Shown: positions 1 through 9,908, numbered from the stretch's first letter. The stretch: 64,000 nucleotides of DNA from Saccharomycopsis crataegensis (GCF_037102585.1 NW_027043831.1:1-64000); one strand, 5' to 3'. The notes: generated from the sequence alone by a model not told the origin. Made by a program: numbers and translations.

Positions 1-2750
1 CCCCCACTCTCTCTACTCTTCATCATTCTCCATCACCCCCACTCTCTCTACTCTCCATCCTTTCTTTCATCTTATTTTATCCTCATCATCACCACTTATT
101 TATCATTCTCAACTCCCTATTTTTTCTACTTTCCATTCTCCATCCTTTTCTCCACCCTTCACCCTTCATCCCTCTCCCTATTTTTACTACCTTCTCTACC
201 TTATATCCTCCACATCTCTCCACAATCTCCTCATACTTCCCCTACTTATCATCACACCATCACTTTCCCTTCCATATCACCCATTCCAATCACTTCCTCA
301 ACACATTTCCCACTTTTCCACCAAAGAATACATCCTCTTTTCACCACTAGACACATCTCATCAAAATTACCATTCTACCTATTTTTCCACCACATTTCAA
401 CCTCAATATTTCATATTATATTCTTATCCATACCAATTCTTCGACATTTTCAACATATCTCCTTCACTTTTTTCTCAACTCCTTTTTTTCATCAAATACC
501 CAAACATTCAATTCTCACTTATCCTCATATATGACCTTCCATCATCAAACATTCGACATCCCCATTTTTCCACCACATTTCAACCTCAATATCTTATTCA
601 ACAATCAAAATCATAATAAATATCCCTAAATATTCCACAAACAATCTCACTTTTTTTTTCACTCTCTTTTTTTTCAAAATATCTCATCATTCAATTCATC
701 TTCATACATACATCCGCACCATCATCCAAAATTTGACATTCTCATTTTTCCACAATATTTTGATTTCTCTCACCTACTTTTTAATCTTAATCATAATAAA
801 ATCCTTCAAACTTTCCATAAACAATCTCACTTTTTTTTTCACTTTTTTTTTCACTCTCTTTTTCTTCAAAATAAATCTCCCTCATTTCTCCACAATACAT
901 CATCCCCCGACCTTCACCAAAATTCAACATACCCTATTTTTATCTCTCAATTATTTCTCAATATTCCATATCATGATCTTATCCACATAAAATGATCTCA
1001 ATTATTTCATCTACAATCTTACTTTTTCTCTCTCTCTTTTTTTTTCCATTAATATCTACACATCTATTTCTCATACATACAATAATCCCGATCTTCCTCA
1101 AAAATTACTCACCTAATTTCTCCGCCACATTTTTATTTCCCTCTCCTATTTTTTAATCTTAATCATATTAACATTTCCCAAATATTTCATGAACATTCTT
1201 ACTTTTTTCTCAACTTTATTTTTTCATCAAATACTCCAACATTCAATTCTCACTTATACTCACATATGACCTTCGAACATCACCTCATTTTCCCACCACA
1301 TTTTCATTTACATCTCCTACTTAACAATCATATCTATATTACAATTTCCCAAATATTTCATAAACAATCTTCCTTTTTCTCTCGCACTTTTTTTTTCGAA
1401 AATACCTCACCCTTAAATTCACACACATACATGACCCCCGACCATCGCCAAAATTCATCCAACCTGATTTCCCACCACATTTTCATTTACATCTCCTACT
1501 TAACAATCATATCTATATTACAATTTCCCAAATATTTCATAAACAATCTTCCTTTTTCTCTCGCACTTTTTTTTTCGAAAATACCTCACCCTTAAATTCA
1601 CACACATACATGACCCCCGACCATCGCCAAAATTCATCCAACCTGATTTCCCACCACATTTTCATTTCCATCTCCTACTTAACAATCATATCTATATTAA
1701 AATTTCCCAAATATTTCATAAACAATCTTTCTTTTTCTCTCTCACTTTTTTTTTCAAAAATACCTCACCCTTAAATTCACACACATACATGACCCCCGAC
1801 CATCACCAAAATTCATCTAACCTGATTTCCCTTACACATTTTTATTTTAATCACCTATTTTATGATTATAATCATACTAAAATCTCTCAAATATTCCATC
1901 AACAATCCTCCTTTTTTTTTCAATAACTTTTTCTCAAAAATATCTAGACCTCTATTTCTTACCTACATTCATCCCCACTCCCATCAAAAATCATCATCAT
2001 CCTCATTTCTCTCCCACATTTTCTCCTCAATCCAACATTTTACATCTCAATCTATATTAAAATCAATCAATCATCTCATAAACAATCTTACTTTTTCTAT
2101 TGAATAAAAAATACTCTCAAAATATCATCCCCATAATCTCCTTCTCTACTACACATATCCCATCAAAATTCCATATTATCTTCATTTTTCTATCACATTC
2201 TACTTTCCATCTGATATTTTAGAATCAAATCTATAATAAAATCTCTCAAATATTTCATAACTGATCTTACTTTTTTCATAAATCTTTTTTTTTCTAAATT
2301 ACATAGACATTCACCTCCCATCTCTCAACCATACACCCATACAAGATCCCCGACCTTCACCAAAACTTTACCATCCCTATTTTTCCACCACATTTTATTC
2401 TCAATCCTAACTATTATCATCAAACCTATATTAAAATCACCCAACTATTTCATAACTGATCCTACTTTTTTCATAACCTTTTTTTTTCTTTCAAAATATA
2501 GGATCATCTCATACATACACCCAACCCCGACCATCAAAACTATCATCTTCAATTTTTCCTACATTTTCCTACGATTTTCTCCATTTTTTTGACCTAATCA
2601 ATTCCAGATCTCCTAAATATATTGATGATATACTTACTTTTTTTCCTTATCTTCTATTTCCCAAAATAATTCTCATTACATTCAAACTTTCATCACCATA
2701 TTATCACACAAACCACCGCAATTCTCCGCCAACTGACCGCTCTGATTTTC
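1..2750. repeat. Subtelomeric satellite, about 180-bp units, nearly G-free on the + strand
   Basis: The + strand is almost only C, T and A: the first G is at 326 and there are five G in the first 600 bases. A recurring landmark (AACAATCT[T/C]AC followed by a T-run) appears near 628, 818, 1007, 1189, 1360, 1539, 1718, 1900, 2078, 2258, 2450 and 2620, giving unit lengths of about 170-192 bp. The three units starting near 1431, 1610 and 1789 repeat at exactly 179 bp and are nearly identical; units further out are more diverged. G survives mainly in a conserved 'ATGACCCCCGACC'-like patch and variants. The asymmetry is what a C-rich strand reading inwards from a left telomere would show. The short reading frames inside (for example 733-990, 1266-1595, 1862-2107) are open only because the sequence is low-complexity, and I do not call them genes. 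Confidence 0.85.
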
Positions 2751-2793
2751 AATATAAATACCCTGATCAATCATCCTATCCTCATAATATATC

Positions 2794-2940
2794 AAATCAC
2801 CTCCACTTTCTCTTCACTCATCTTTTATTTTTTAATTACCACACAAATCATCCTGCTCTGGTACATTTCCACCACGGAACGGGTCCTGCACCCCTGCTTT
2901 TCCCATTTTCAATATCCAAGATATCCCAAATATAAATACT
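2794..2940. repeat. Subtelomeric direct repeat, copy 1
   Basis: About 145 bp that recurs at 3408-3572. The first part (AATCACCTCCACTTTCTCTT onward) and the second part (GCTCTGGTACATTTCCACCA onward) match almost base for base. Copy 2 has about 20 extra bases between them. After about 2940 this copy runs into an AT-rich segment that copy 2 lacks. Confidence 0.85.
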
Positions 2941-3106
2941 TAACAAAAATAGATTATATTTTTCTAACACGCCTTCAAAATTTATAGTTTTATATGATTT
3001 TAAATTGATTTTTCTTTTAATTAAATTACTACATTCATGAGCTTTTACAATCACATCTCCATACTCTATATTATAATTTTCAAATGACAATCCCACTTTT
3101 TTCATT
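2940..3106 (-). other. AT-rich, coding-like insert next to repeat copy 1
   Basis: This stretch of about 165 bp interrupts the homology between the two copies of the 2794/3408 repeat. On the minus strand it opens with an ATG at 3103-3105 and reads open through the insert for about 55 codons, rich in Lys, Ile, Asn and Glu, before running into repeat sequence. I do not recognise the peptide. Its composition differs sharply from the G-poor satellite beside it and resembles the very AT-rich coding DNA of yeast cytoplasmic linear plasmids, so a nuclear fragment of such an element is one possibility. Chance is another. Confidence 0.3.
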
Positions 3107-3206
3107 GGGACCTCTTAATCATGCTAAATTTCTCCTGATTTCCCAATAGGGTCCCAAACCCCCTGCGAATTTCTCCGAACTGTGCCAATCAATTTCTCCT
3201 GTTGGT

Positions 3207-3398
3207 GCAACGCAAATTTCAAACGCCAATATCTCTACCACATTATATTATCTTTCAGATAAAATTATATATTTTTGCTCAGCATCCTCTCCAGATTTCA
3301 ACAGCATCATTACTAGCCATGTCCACTAAATATTCAGCATTTAAAAATGTCTCCTGGTTGTGCTGCAATGTATGGCATTTCTCCAGATTGCGCGACTG
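3207..3398. repeat. Subtelomeric repeat flanking the helicase gene, left copy
   Basis: About 190 bp with a diverged direct copy at 7486-7678. Shared stretches include GCAACGCAAATTT, CAATATCTCTA, ATATTTTTGCTCAG and GCAATGTATG, and both end near GCGACTA. Weaker similarity extends outward (GGGTCC...CCCCCTG at about 3149 and 7453). The two copies bracket the helicase unit. Confidence 0.75.
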
Positions 3399-3407
3399 TA
3401 TCCCTAG

Positions 3408-3572
3408 GTAATCACCTCCACTTTCTCTTCACTCATCTTTTATTTTTTAATTACCACACAAATCATCCAGCTCAGGCCCCGCTCAGCCCGCTGCTCTGGT
3501 ACATTTCCACCACGGAACGGGTCCCGCACCCCCGCTTTGCCCATTTTCAATATCCAAGATATCCCAAATATA
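3408..3572. repeat. Subtelomeric direct repeat, copy 2
   Basis: Second copy of the 2794-2940 repeat in the same orientation, with an extra GC-richer stretch around 3469-3490. The two copies lie about 610 bp apart. Confidence 0.85.
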
Positions 3573-3661
3573 AAGACATTATAAAAATACTATTTTTCTC
3601 TACTCCACATTCCACTTCTCAGATCCCAAATATCCCCACTTTAAGTGCCCATAATCGCCAT

Positions 3662-3780
3662 TGCGCTCTCGCTGCTAGCCCATTGCGCTCTCGCTGCACT
3701 CTGCTAACATCCATTTTTTCGCCCCATACAAACCCGCTGCGCTCTCGCTGCAAAAATGTATGCGATTGCGCTCTGGCTGC
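3662..3780. repeat. Cluster of four TGCGCTCTCGCTGC motifs
   Basis: The 14-base motif TGCGCTCTCGCTGC occurs at 3662-3675, 3684-3697 and 3738-3751, with a one-base variant at 3767-3780. Spacing is irregular (22, 54 and 29 bases). It is markedly GC-rich compared with the surrounding subtelomere. No function is evident. Confidence 0.8.
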
Positions 3781-3800
3781 CTTTATCTAGCTATATGTAA

Positions 3801-4150
3801 TAAGTACAAACAGCACGACACCTAGCAACCTTAAACCAATAATTACTGTAAATATAATCTTGATAGCAACGACTATAATATTTATTAGTAGAGATCTATT
3901 GATCTGGTTCCCAGTATAAGACCTAAAGACTCCTTAATTGTAAGATCTCGAACTTGCGACAGCAGATCACACTTTTACCAGAAGAGGTGATTATTGGAGC
4001 TTGCACTTTGGCTAAAGCTACATTTCAGCATTTTCAGTAATCGAGTTCAATTGATTATTGTCCATAAGTGTCAGGCCTTTTTATCGTCGGAAAGACACCG
4101 TTCCCCTATAGTACATAAAATCACATAAAGTACCCTTGACTTAAGTGATA
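3801..4150 (-). repeat. Dispersed element downstream of the helicase gene, copy 1
   Basis: This segment is repeated, inverted, at 57291-57580. Long matching stretches include (on the + strand here) AACAGCACGRCACCTAGCAA, TAAATATAATCTTGATAGCA and ACTTTTACCAGAAGAGG, and homology continues through CATAAAGTAC to AGTGATA. This copy carries an extra 64 bp (3997-4060) that resembles the end of the helicase gene and is flanked by an 8-bp direct repeat GATTATTG (3989-3996, 4053-4060). It follows the 3' end of the helicase gene directly and probably belongs to the same repeat unit. Its class is unknown: a solo terminal repeat, a SINE-like element or simply helicase 3' flank are all open. Confidence 0.75.
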
Positions 4151-4188
4151 GATAAAACACACTATTGGAGGATGCATTTTACCTAAAT

Positions 4189-6921
4189 CTACGTTTCAAT
4201 ATTTTCAGTAAACGATTTCAATTTCACGGAACTCGAGAAATTCATAATGTTTTCCAATTTGCTTATTATTGGTGGGTCCAAAGTGGCGGAAGCAAATAGA
4301 CACTGTTTGAACCTTCCCAATTGTTTCAAATGAGGCACGAGCGACCTGAAGTTGTCCTCCCTCAAAAGGAGGTCTGCTTCATCAACAAAGAGCCTACCAA
4401 GGCTTCTCCCGTGGACAGAGCCACTCCTTAGAAAATGTCTAAAATGCTTGGATTTTATTACTTCAAAAGAGCAAATAATGTTTTGAACACCTTGAATGTT
4501 ATTAACTGGATCTGCAAGAAGGTCTGGCCACATTATTGTTTTTTTAAATATCAGATTTAAATGGCCAAGCAAACTCAAGTAAGGTCCGAATATAAAATTG
4601 ATTTGCTCTGCGGTACCAATATTATGGACTATGTTGACAACTGTGGTTTTTCCAAATCCGCAAGGGGCGGTTAAAAATACGGGTTTCTGGGAGTTGGCAA
4701 TATCCATACTAAAAAGGGCTTGTGCTGTAGACCTAAATTCGAAGTCAGGCCCGTATAATTCTTTCCCGGACTTTAGCAAATCCGGACTATTGATATATGA
4801 ATTTGGTTGTTGGGTTGGCGGTTGAATAGTGGTTTGATCACCAAGAAATTTTAACCAGCTTTTCGACAATTGTTTTTGTACATAGAAGGACTCAACTTCG
4901 TTGAGTGACCTTCTGCGTTCAGACCCTATGCACCCGTTACCGATGGTTGATGAGTGGTCAGCAGCTACGGTAACAGCATCAATAAGTTTCCCCGATGCAG
5001 CACTTTCAGGATTATTCATAAAGCATCTAAATGCCTTTCTTGCCACTCTGATCCCGAATGAAAAAACTTTTGTGAACAAAGAATGAAATCTGTTTTGTGA
5101 AATAAAGTTTGTGCCAGTGGTGAAGATACAAGTGGATACCAAACTTGAAGAGGCAACTTCAATTATGTCATCATTCTCATCATCGACAGAAATATTGGCA
5201 AAAGCGTTCGGTTCTACCAATGGCAATCCATTTTCATCCAATTCATCACTCTCAGGATATAGTCTTAGAATCTCAATAAACACTGGACGCAATAGAAGTA
5301 ACCAAATTGTTAATTTTGTTGTGGTTTGACTCAAGTATCTCGGCTTAGCTGAACGAACTCTTTTCTTGGTGTAGTTGGTTATGAGGAAAATTGTTTCATC
5401 GGTTATATCCCAATTCAAGCACATATCTTCAGTAGAAAATTTGGATACTTGAATCTCGGGGAACTGGAAACTTCCAGCTTCTAAGAAAAATAAGTTTATT
5501 AACAATGAGGTTAGATAAATAAACATTTCCTTGATTGATTTCAAAGTATGATCTTGGAGATTTTCTTTTAGGCCAAATCTCAAATAATCGGGGATTTTAT
5601 CTCCAACCAAATTCAAAAAGGAGTGGTTGATCCGGTTAATCTTCGATAACTTGACAAAGCTTTCAAAGATGCGGTCGATGTTTGTATCCCCGTTGATGAA
5701 GTTCGTGATTCTACCCGCATGAGCATAAAAATCATCCATCAATTTTTGACGGCCATCAATTAACTGTTGCTGATTTATAGTGATACCATCGACAATGACG
5801 GTGGTTGAATCCAATAAAATGCAATCAAATACTCTTTGGGCGGCCTTTTCTTTCACAAATAGGGTATATAATGCTGTCAACCAAATAAAATTGGAGCCAC
5901 GAATTGGAGAAACGCCAATGTACTTCATTTTTGAGGCAACATCTCTGTTCACATAAGCAAATCTGATTACATGCTTGAGGACATCAAGACGCTTCAAGAT
6001 GGTGTCAGTGGACTCAAACCTTTTGTTAGTGGCATCGGAGATGTCAGAGTTTTTCTTGGTAATCATCAAAACAACCAACTTGTTGAACAATAAGTGGTAA
6101 TTCTCATTTTCAATCAATGAAAAAATAAACTTGGCGAGAGCTTCAAATCTGGATCCTACATCTTCAGCATCATTCAAATTCTTTTTTGGGTCCAAGATGG
6201 ATGTTGAATCACCCTTAATATATTCGAATTGGGATATATACTTAAAAATGGGATAGATTTGCTGGAACGCGGCCGCGTACGCACGGACGGTTTTTGGGTC
6301 AAGGATTTTGTAGAATTTTTCAAATCCCAAACCAAAGGACGAATCGGTGATGATAGAAGAGTTGAGTTGAGTTTGTTTGTAGCCAAACATGAATAATTCA
6401 GATGCTTCTTCCTTGAGGTCGTAATTTTGAAGCTTGATTAACAATTGTTTATCATTTTGAGACACAATGGGATCGCCTAAGTACAGTTTTAAAACTGTAT
6501 TGGACTTAACAAACTGGGTATCGTTGGAGGATCCCATGATATCGTAGGCCACGTTGGACTCGCTTTCTTTGCGATGAATCAAGTAATAGTTCTTATTGCC
6601 AGCTAATCTGATAATGGTGGCTTGGTACTTGGAGGAGCCGGTAAATTTACGGCTCTGGGTTTGGTAACGCCCATCACTACTTTTTTTTATGAATACTTCT
6701 GTCATTGTGATATGTGGCATGATCTCAGAAAGATCGTAGAAGCAAACATTTGTGGTGCTGAAAATGGAATGGATATCTTTAAGATCGCATGCTGAAAGAT
6801 TCTTCTTCAGAGCTTTGCCAAGCTTGGTAATGATTTTGGAACTTGTGGATATGATTCTTCGTTCATTTTTATCTATAATGAATCCGTCCAGGACAGATAT
6901 TCTATCTGAAACTTGAATCAT
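4189..6921 (-). CDS. Subtelomeric RecQ-like (telomere-linked) helicase, C-terminally truncated
   Basis: A 910-aa reading frame. The first 700 or so residues form the long, poorly conserved region typical of fungal telomere-linked helicases. The helicase core begins near residue 725: Walker A APCGFGKTT near 752-760, Walker B FVDEAD near 843-848, and motif III (SAT) near 877-879. The frame then stops about 30 residues later. A working SF2 helicase also needs a second RecA-like domain with motifs IV-VI, and none is present downstream, so the product is probably inactive or a dominant fragment. Subtelomeric helicase genes are common in fungi and are carried by repeated chromosome-end units; here the gene is bracketed by direct repeats (3207-3398 and 7486-7678). 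The start at 6921 is the first ATG of the frame. Family assignment is by motif order and position, not by alignment. Confidence 0.75.
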   Translation of the reverse strand: MIQVSDRISVLDGFIIDKNERRIISTSSKIITKLGKALKKNLSACDLKDIHSIFSTTNVCFYDLSEIMPHITMTEVFIKKSSDGRYQTQSRKFTGSSKYQATIIRLAGNKNYYLIHRKESESNVAYDIMGSSNDTQFVKSNTVLKLYLGDPIVSQNDKQLLIKLQNYDLKEEASELFMFGYKQTQLNSSIITDSSFGLGFEKFYKILDPKTVRAYAAAFQQIYPIFKYISQFEYIKGDSTSILDPKKNLNDAEDVGSRFEALAKFIFSLIENENYHLLFNKLVVLMITKKNSDISDATNKRFESTDTILKRLDVLKHVIRFAYVNRDVASKMKYIGVSPIRGSNFIWLTALYTLFVKEKAAQRVFDCILLDSTTVIVDGITINQQQLIDGRQKLMDDFYAHAGRITNFINGDTNIDRIFESFVKLSKINRINHSFLNLVGDKIPDYLRFGLKENLQDHTLKSIKEMFIYLTSLLINLFFLEAGSFQFPEIQVSKFSTEDMCLNWDITDETIFLITNYTKKRVRSAKPRYLSQTTTKLTIWLLLLRPVFIEILRLYPESDELDENGLPLVEPNAFANISVDDENDDIIEVASSSLVSTCIFTTGTNFISQNRFHSLFTKVFSFGIRVARKAFRCFMNNPESAASGKLIDAVTVAADHSSTIGNGCIGSERRRSLNEVESFYVQKQLSKSWLKFLGDQTTIQPPTQQPNSYINSPDLLKSGKELYGPDFEFRSTAQALFSMDIANSQKPVFLTAPCGFGKTTVVNIVHNIGTAEQINFIFGPYLSLLGHLNLIFKKTIMWPDLLADPVNNIQGVQNIICSFEVIKSKHFRHFLRSGSVHGRSLGRLFVDEADLLLREDNFRSLVPHLKQLGRFKQCLFASATLDPPIISKLENIMNFSSSVKLKSFTENIET

Positions 6922-7917
6922 TTAGGATTGTGGTTACTGTGGGTAGTGACTAAATGTTTTTTTGTTTTGTTTTTTTTCATCAATTTACAATGCAACTTCG
7001 TATGCACGATCGTTGAAAAAATCTTTCATCCCAATTACTTGACGAAAACACATTAAAATTTTCTCCCACAAATTTGAATATTCTCCTCTAATTTTTTATG
7101 AATCATTCTGAAATCTTCTAGGCGTAAAAATGATAATGGTGCCTTTAATTTCTGAGCTCATATACCTGTACAATTCACCTATCTCAACTCGTCCTAACTT
7201 CTACAATAATCACCTATTATCTATCATATTTATTCTTTTTTCTTGGCTCTACTAAACCTTCACTCTCTTTACATCCACCCACAATCATCAAATAATTCTC
7301 AATCTGCGAAGACACCATCGCTATCCTAAATTTCAGACATATATTACTCCCCTGATAAACCCAGGGGTATCTCACTCTCCCTCAAAGAATTTCTCCTGGC
7401 TGTCCTGGCTATTGGCCCAAACTATACATTGTTTCTCCTAACTGTTCGACAGGGTCCAGCCCCCCTGGAATTTGCCCCGCGTTATGCAACGCAAATTTTC
7501 AACGACAATATCTCTAACCCAATATACTATTTTTCAAATAAAATTACATATTTTTGCTCAGAACTTTCTTCCGATTCTAATAATACCATTGGCAGTGAGT
7601 TCTACAAAATATTCATTATTTTAAAAGCTCTCCTAAATATGCAGCAATGTATGCCATTTCTCCGGATTTGTGCGACTAAAAAGCTACGTAAAGAAAAAGG
7701 GAAAGTGCTAACATAAGATGATGAAGGGGAAAAGAGTAAAGGAGGCCAAATAGATAAGAAGATAACAATAAGTGAGTTTAATGATATGAAAAGATATGAG
7801 TAGATAAGGTTGGCCAAAACAAGAAGATAAGAAGAAATTTAGAGGCCATAGAAATTTTCCGATAGTGTACGCTATCTTCTGATAGATATATCGGTTTTCA
7901 AGAAACTTTCGCAGAGC
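6922..7917. repeat. Intergenic subtelomeric DNA with right flanking repeat (7486-7678)
   Basis: No gene is recognisable between the helicase start and formamidase. The stretch 7486-7678 is the right-hand copy of the 3207-3398 repeat, with looser similarity beginning near 7430. From about 7680 the sequence becomes A/G-rich with several GATAAG words (near 7753, 7794, 7804 and 7826), downstream of the formamidase stop. The reading frames at 7429-7716 and 7602-7817 overlap the repeat and look spurious. Confidence 0.65.
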
Positions 7918-9219
7918 CTATTTCTTCAAACATTCAAGAAGAAAGTTTGGCAATTCATCCGTTAAAGAAAAACCTTCTTTCAAGTCATCCTCTGAAAAGG
8001 CACAATTGCCTCTATCTTTTTTCTCAACATCATTTTCCGGTGAGATATCAAAGTTGAAGATATCTTTAGGTAAACCGATAGTGGTACATGAATTTGGTAC
8101 ATCAACAATACCAGCAATGTTGCCTTCAATTGGAGCACTAGATAATAGCAAATAAATCTGGTAATCATTGTAGCCATATCTGCGTAAATATTCAATCACG
8201 CGAAGACAGGTTTGTCTATAGGCGACAGTTGTATCAAGGCATAATTGCTCACCAGATTCATCAACTGAGAATCCTTCAAAAGTAATATATCTGTCGGCAC
8301 CAAATTTAGGAGCAAGATTACTTGGTAAGTACATTGGGCTTTTCATATTAAGCTTTTCGATCCCATTCTTCATCACACTAACTTCAATAGTAATGCACCC
8401 TGCCATTTCAATAGCACCACAGAAGGATATTTCACCATCACCTTGACTGAAATGTAAATCACCAACACTTAGCATTCCACCATCCATATGAGAAGGCAAA
8501 TAGACAGTAGAGCCTCTAGTAAGCGCCTTGATATCACAATTACCGCCATTTTCTGGTCTTCCAGGAATAGTTCTGGCACCATGTTTTCCAACAATGCATT
8601 TTAAATCCTCTGAAGCATGAAGCCCAGCATAAGCACCTTGAGGGGTTGGTAAGTTTGCCATGATAAAGTCCGCATCTGGGTTTTCTGCTACTAATTTTGA
8701 CTCTCTTCTATTCCATTCATTTAATATTTTAGCAGAAGGTAAAGTACCTATGATACCTGGATGACAAATTCCTGGAAATTTAACATCAGGAATATGTCTG
8801 GATGTGCAGTAAATACCTTCAAAGTCAAAAATTGCCTTCGCAGCTTTTGGATAATGCTTGTCAAGAAAACCACCACCATTTTCTTTTGCAAATATGCCAC
8901 AATAGCCCCAAGGCTGTCTTTCTAATGGCTGAACATCTTGGATTTTGACTTTGAGTATATCGCCAGCGTCACAACCTTCAACAAAAAAGGGGCCAGAAAG
9001 GTAATGAATTCTTGTCAAATCACAGTACTTGATATCATGGGCAGAATCATTATTGCCTACCTGACCACCGGTCCAATCAAAACACTCAATTTTATAAGAT
9101 TTATTTTGCTCAATTTTTTTGTAAGCTGGGACATCTGGATGCCAACGATTGTGGACACCTTCCTGTTCCCACGCAGGCTTCGCGAGATCAATCTTTACCA
9201 AATATTCTGGAGGGGCCAT
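7918..9219 (-). CDS. Formamidase (FmdA/AmdA acetamidase/formamidase family)
   Basis: The 433-aa product matches fungal formamidases along its whole length: the N-terminal VKIDLAKPAWEQEGVHNRWH region, the FDWTGGQ and NDSAHDI motifs, and GPFFVEGCDAGDIL. These enzymes hydrolyse formamide to formate and ammonia and let fungi use formamide as a nitrogen source. No signal peptide is seen, so it is presumably cytosolic. The reading frame is open to 9249 only through a non-ATG codon; the ATG at 9217-9219 (MAPPEYL) agrees with the family's usual start. It is divergent from a DUR3-like transporter gene, and the shared region contains four evenly spaced GATAAG boxes about 200 bp upstream of this start, which points to control by nitrogen-responsive GATA factors. 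Acetamide or another short amide as substrate cannot be excluded. Confidence 0.9.
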   Translation of the reverse strand: MAPPEYLVKIDLAKPAWEQEGVHNRWHPDVPAYKKIEQNKSYKIECFDWTGGQVGNNDSAHDIKYCDLTRIHYLSGPFFVEGCDAGDILKVKIQDVQPLERQPWGYCGIFAKENGGGFLDKHYPKAAKAIFDFEGIYCTSRHIPDVKFPGICHPGIIGTLPSAKILNEWNRRESKLVAENPDADFIMANLPTPQGAYAGLHASEDLKCIVGKHGARTIPGRPENGGNCDIKALTRGSTVYLPSHMDGGMLSVGDLHFSQGDGEISFCGAIEMAGCITIEVSVMKNGIEKLNMKSPMYLPSNLAPKFGADRYITFEGFSVDESGEQLCLDTTVAYRQTCLRVIEYLRRYGYNDYQIYLLLSSAPIEGNIAGIVDVPNSCTTIGLPKDIFNFDISPENDVEKKDRGNCAFSEDDLKEGFSLTDELPNFLLECLKK

Positions 9220-9415
9220 GATAATAAAAAAGCTAGAATATTTCAACAAGAGGATTTATAACAATGGAAGAAGTTTTTGAAAAATAAAAAAAAAAAAAAC
9301 AGGAAAAAACATGAGCAAAATAAATCAAGCATTCAGAATTTCATTTAATGCTTATTTTTCGTATTTTTACGAATAATATATAAACCTGAAACAATGCAGA
9401 CAAATAAAAATTCTT

Positions 9416-9508
9416 GATAAGATGCATTAGACCTAGACATTTGTGATAAGAAGTATTAGTTCTAGCCCTTTATGATAAGAAGTAATGGATCTGGACCTTT
9501 GTGATAAG
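9416..9508 (+). promoter_or_regulatory. Four GATAAG boxes in a 29-bp tandem array (putative nitrogen-response element)
   Basis: GATAAG occurs at 9416, 9445, 9474 and 9503, each exactly 29 bp after the last. The intervening bases are partly conserved (a TTAG/ATGG core, then CTAG/CTGG, then a T-rich run), so this is a degenerate 29-bp tandem repeat. GATAAG is the binding core for Gln3/Gat1-type GATA activators and their Dal80-type antagonists, which favour clustered sites. The array lies between the divergent formamidase (ATG 9219) and DUR3-like (ATG 10127) genes and could serve both. Confidence 0.75.
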
Positions 9509-9859
9509 AACAAGTGATCAGTTTTCGACAGCATGTCGTCTAGAGTTTCTTGTCGCATCCACTTCCCCGGAAAATAAAGAGTATTGTTATATGCGTTATT
9601 ATACATATCTATTATCATATATGCAAATTGTCTTTATCTTGTTGACATCTTCTTTCGTCAAAAAAAGACAATGCACGATATCTGTGCCAACAACATTTTA
9701 TTGACATTCGCATTAGTTTGTTGATTATGGTATTTCAATAATAAAATATTAGCATGTGAATCCGAAGAATCGGAAAAACGGCGACAAAAAAACGAAAATT
9801 CGCAAATTTACATTTTTATTATTTTCAATTCCCTTCAAACATTAACTGGAGTCCCTGGC

Positions 9860-9908
9860 GATAAATGAGGAAGTCTTTGCGATAAGAAATAATAGTCCAT
9901 TTCTTATC
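9860..9908. promoter_or_regulatory. Second GATA cluster, DUR3-proximal
   Basis: GATAAA at 9860, GATAAG at 9881 and an inverted CTTATC at 9903 fall about 220-270 bp before the DUR3-like ATG. Mixed orientation and close spacing fit yeast nitrogen-regulated upstream activating sites. The rest of 9220-10126 is AT-rich with A- and T-runs and holds no gene. Confidence 0.6.

Noticed and set aside
733-2107. Reading frames of 81-109 codons inside the satellite
   Set aside because: They are open because the strand lacks G and so lacks TGA and TAG stops; the peptides are low-complexity and repeat with the satellite.
3347-3790. A 147-codon + frame
   Set aside because: It runs through the duplicated repeat and the GC-rich 14-mer cluster; the peptide is repetitive and unlike any protein.
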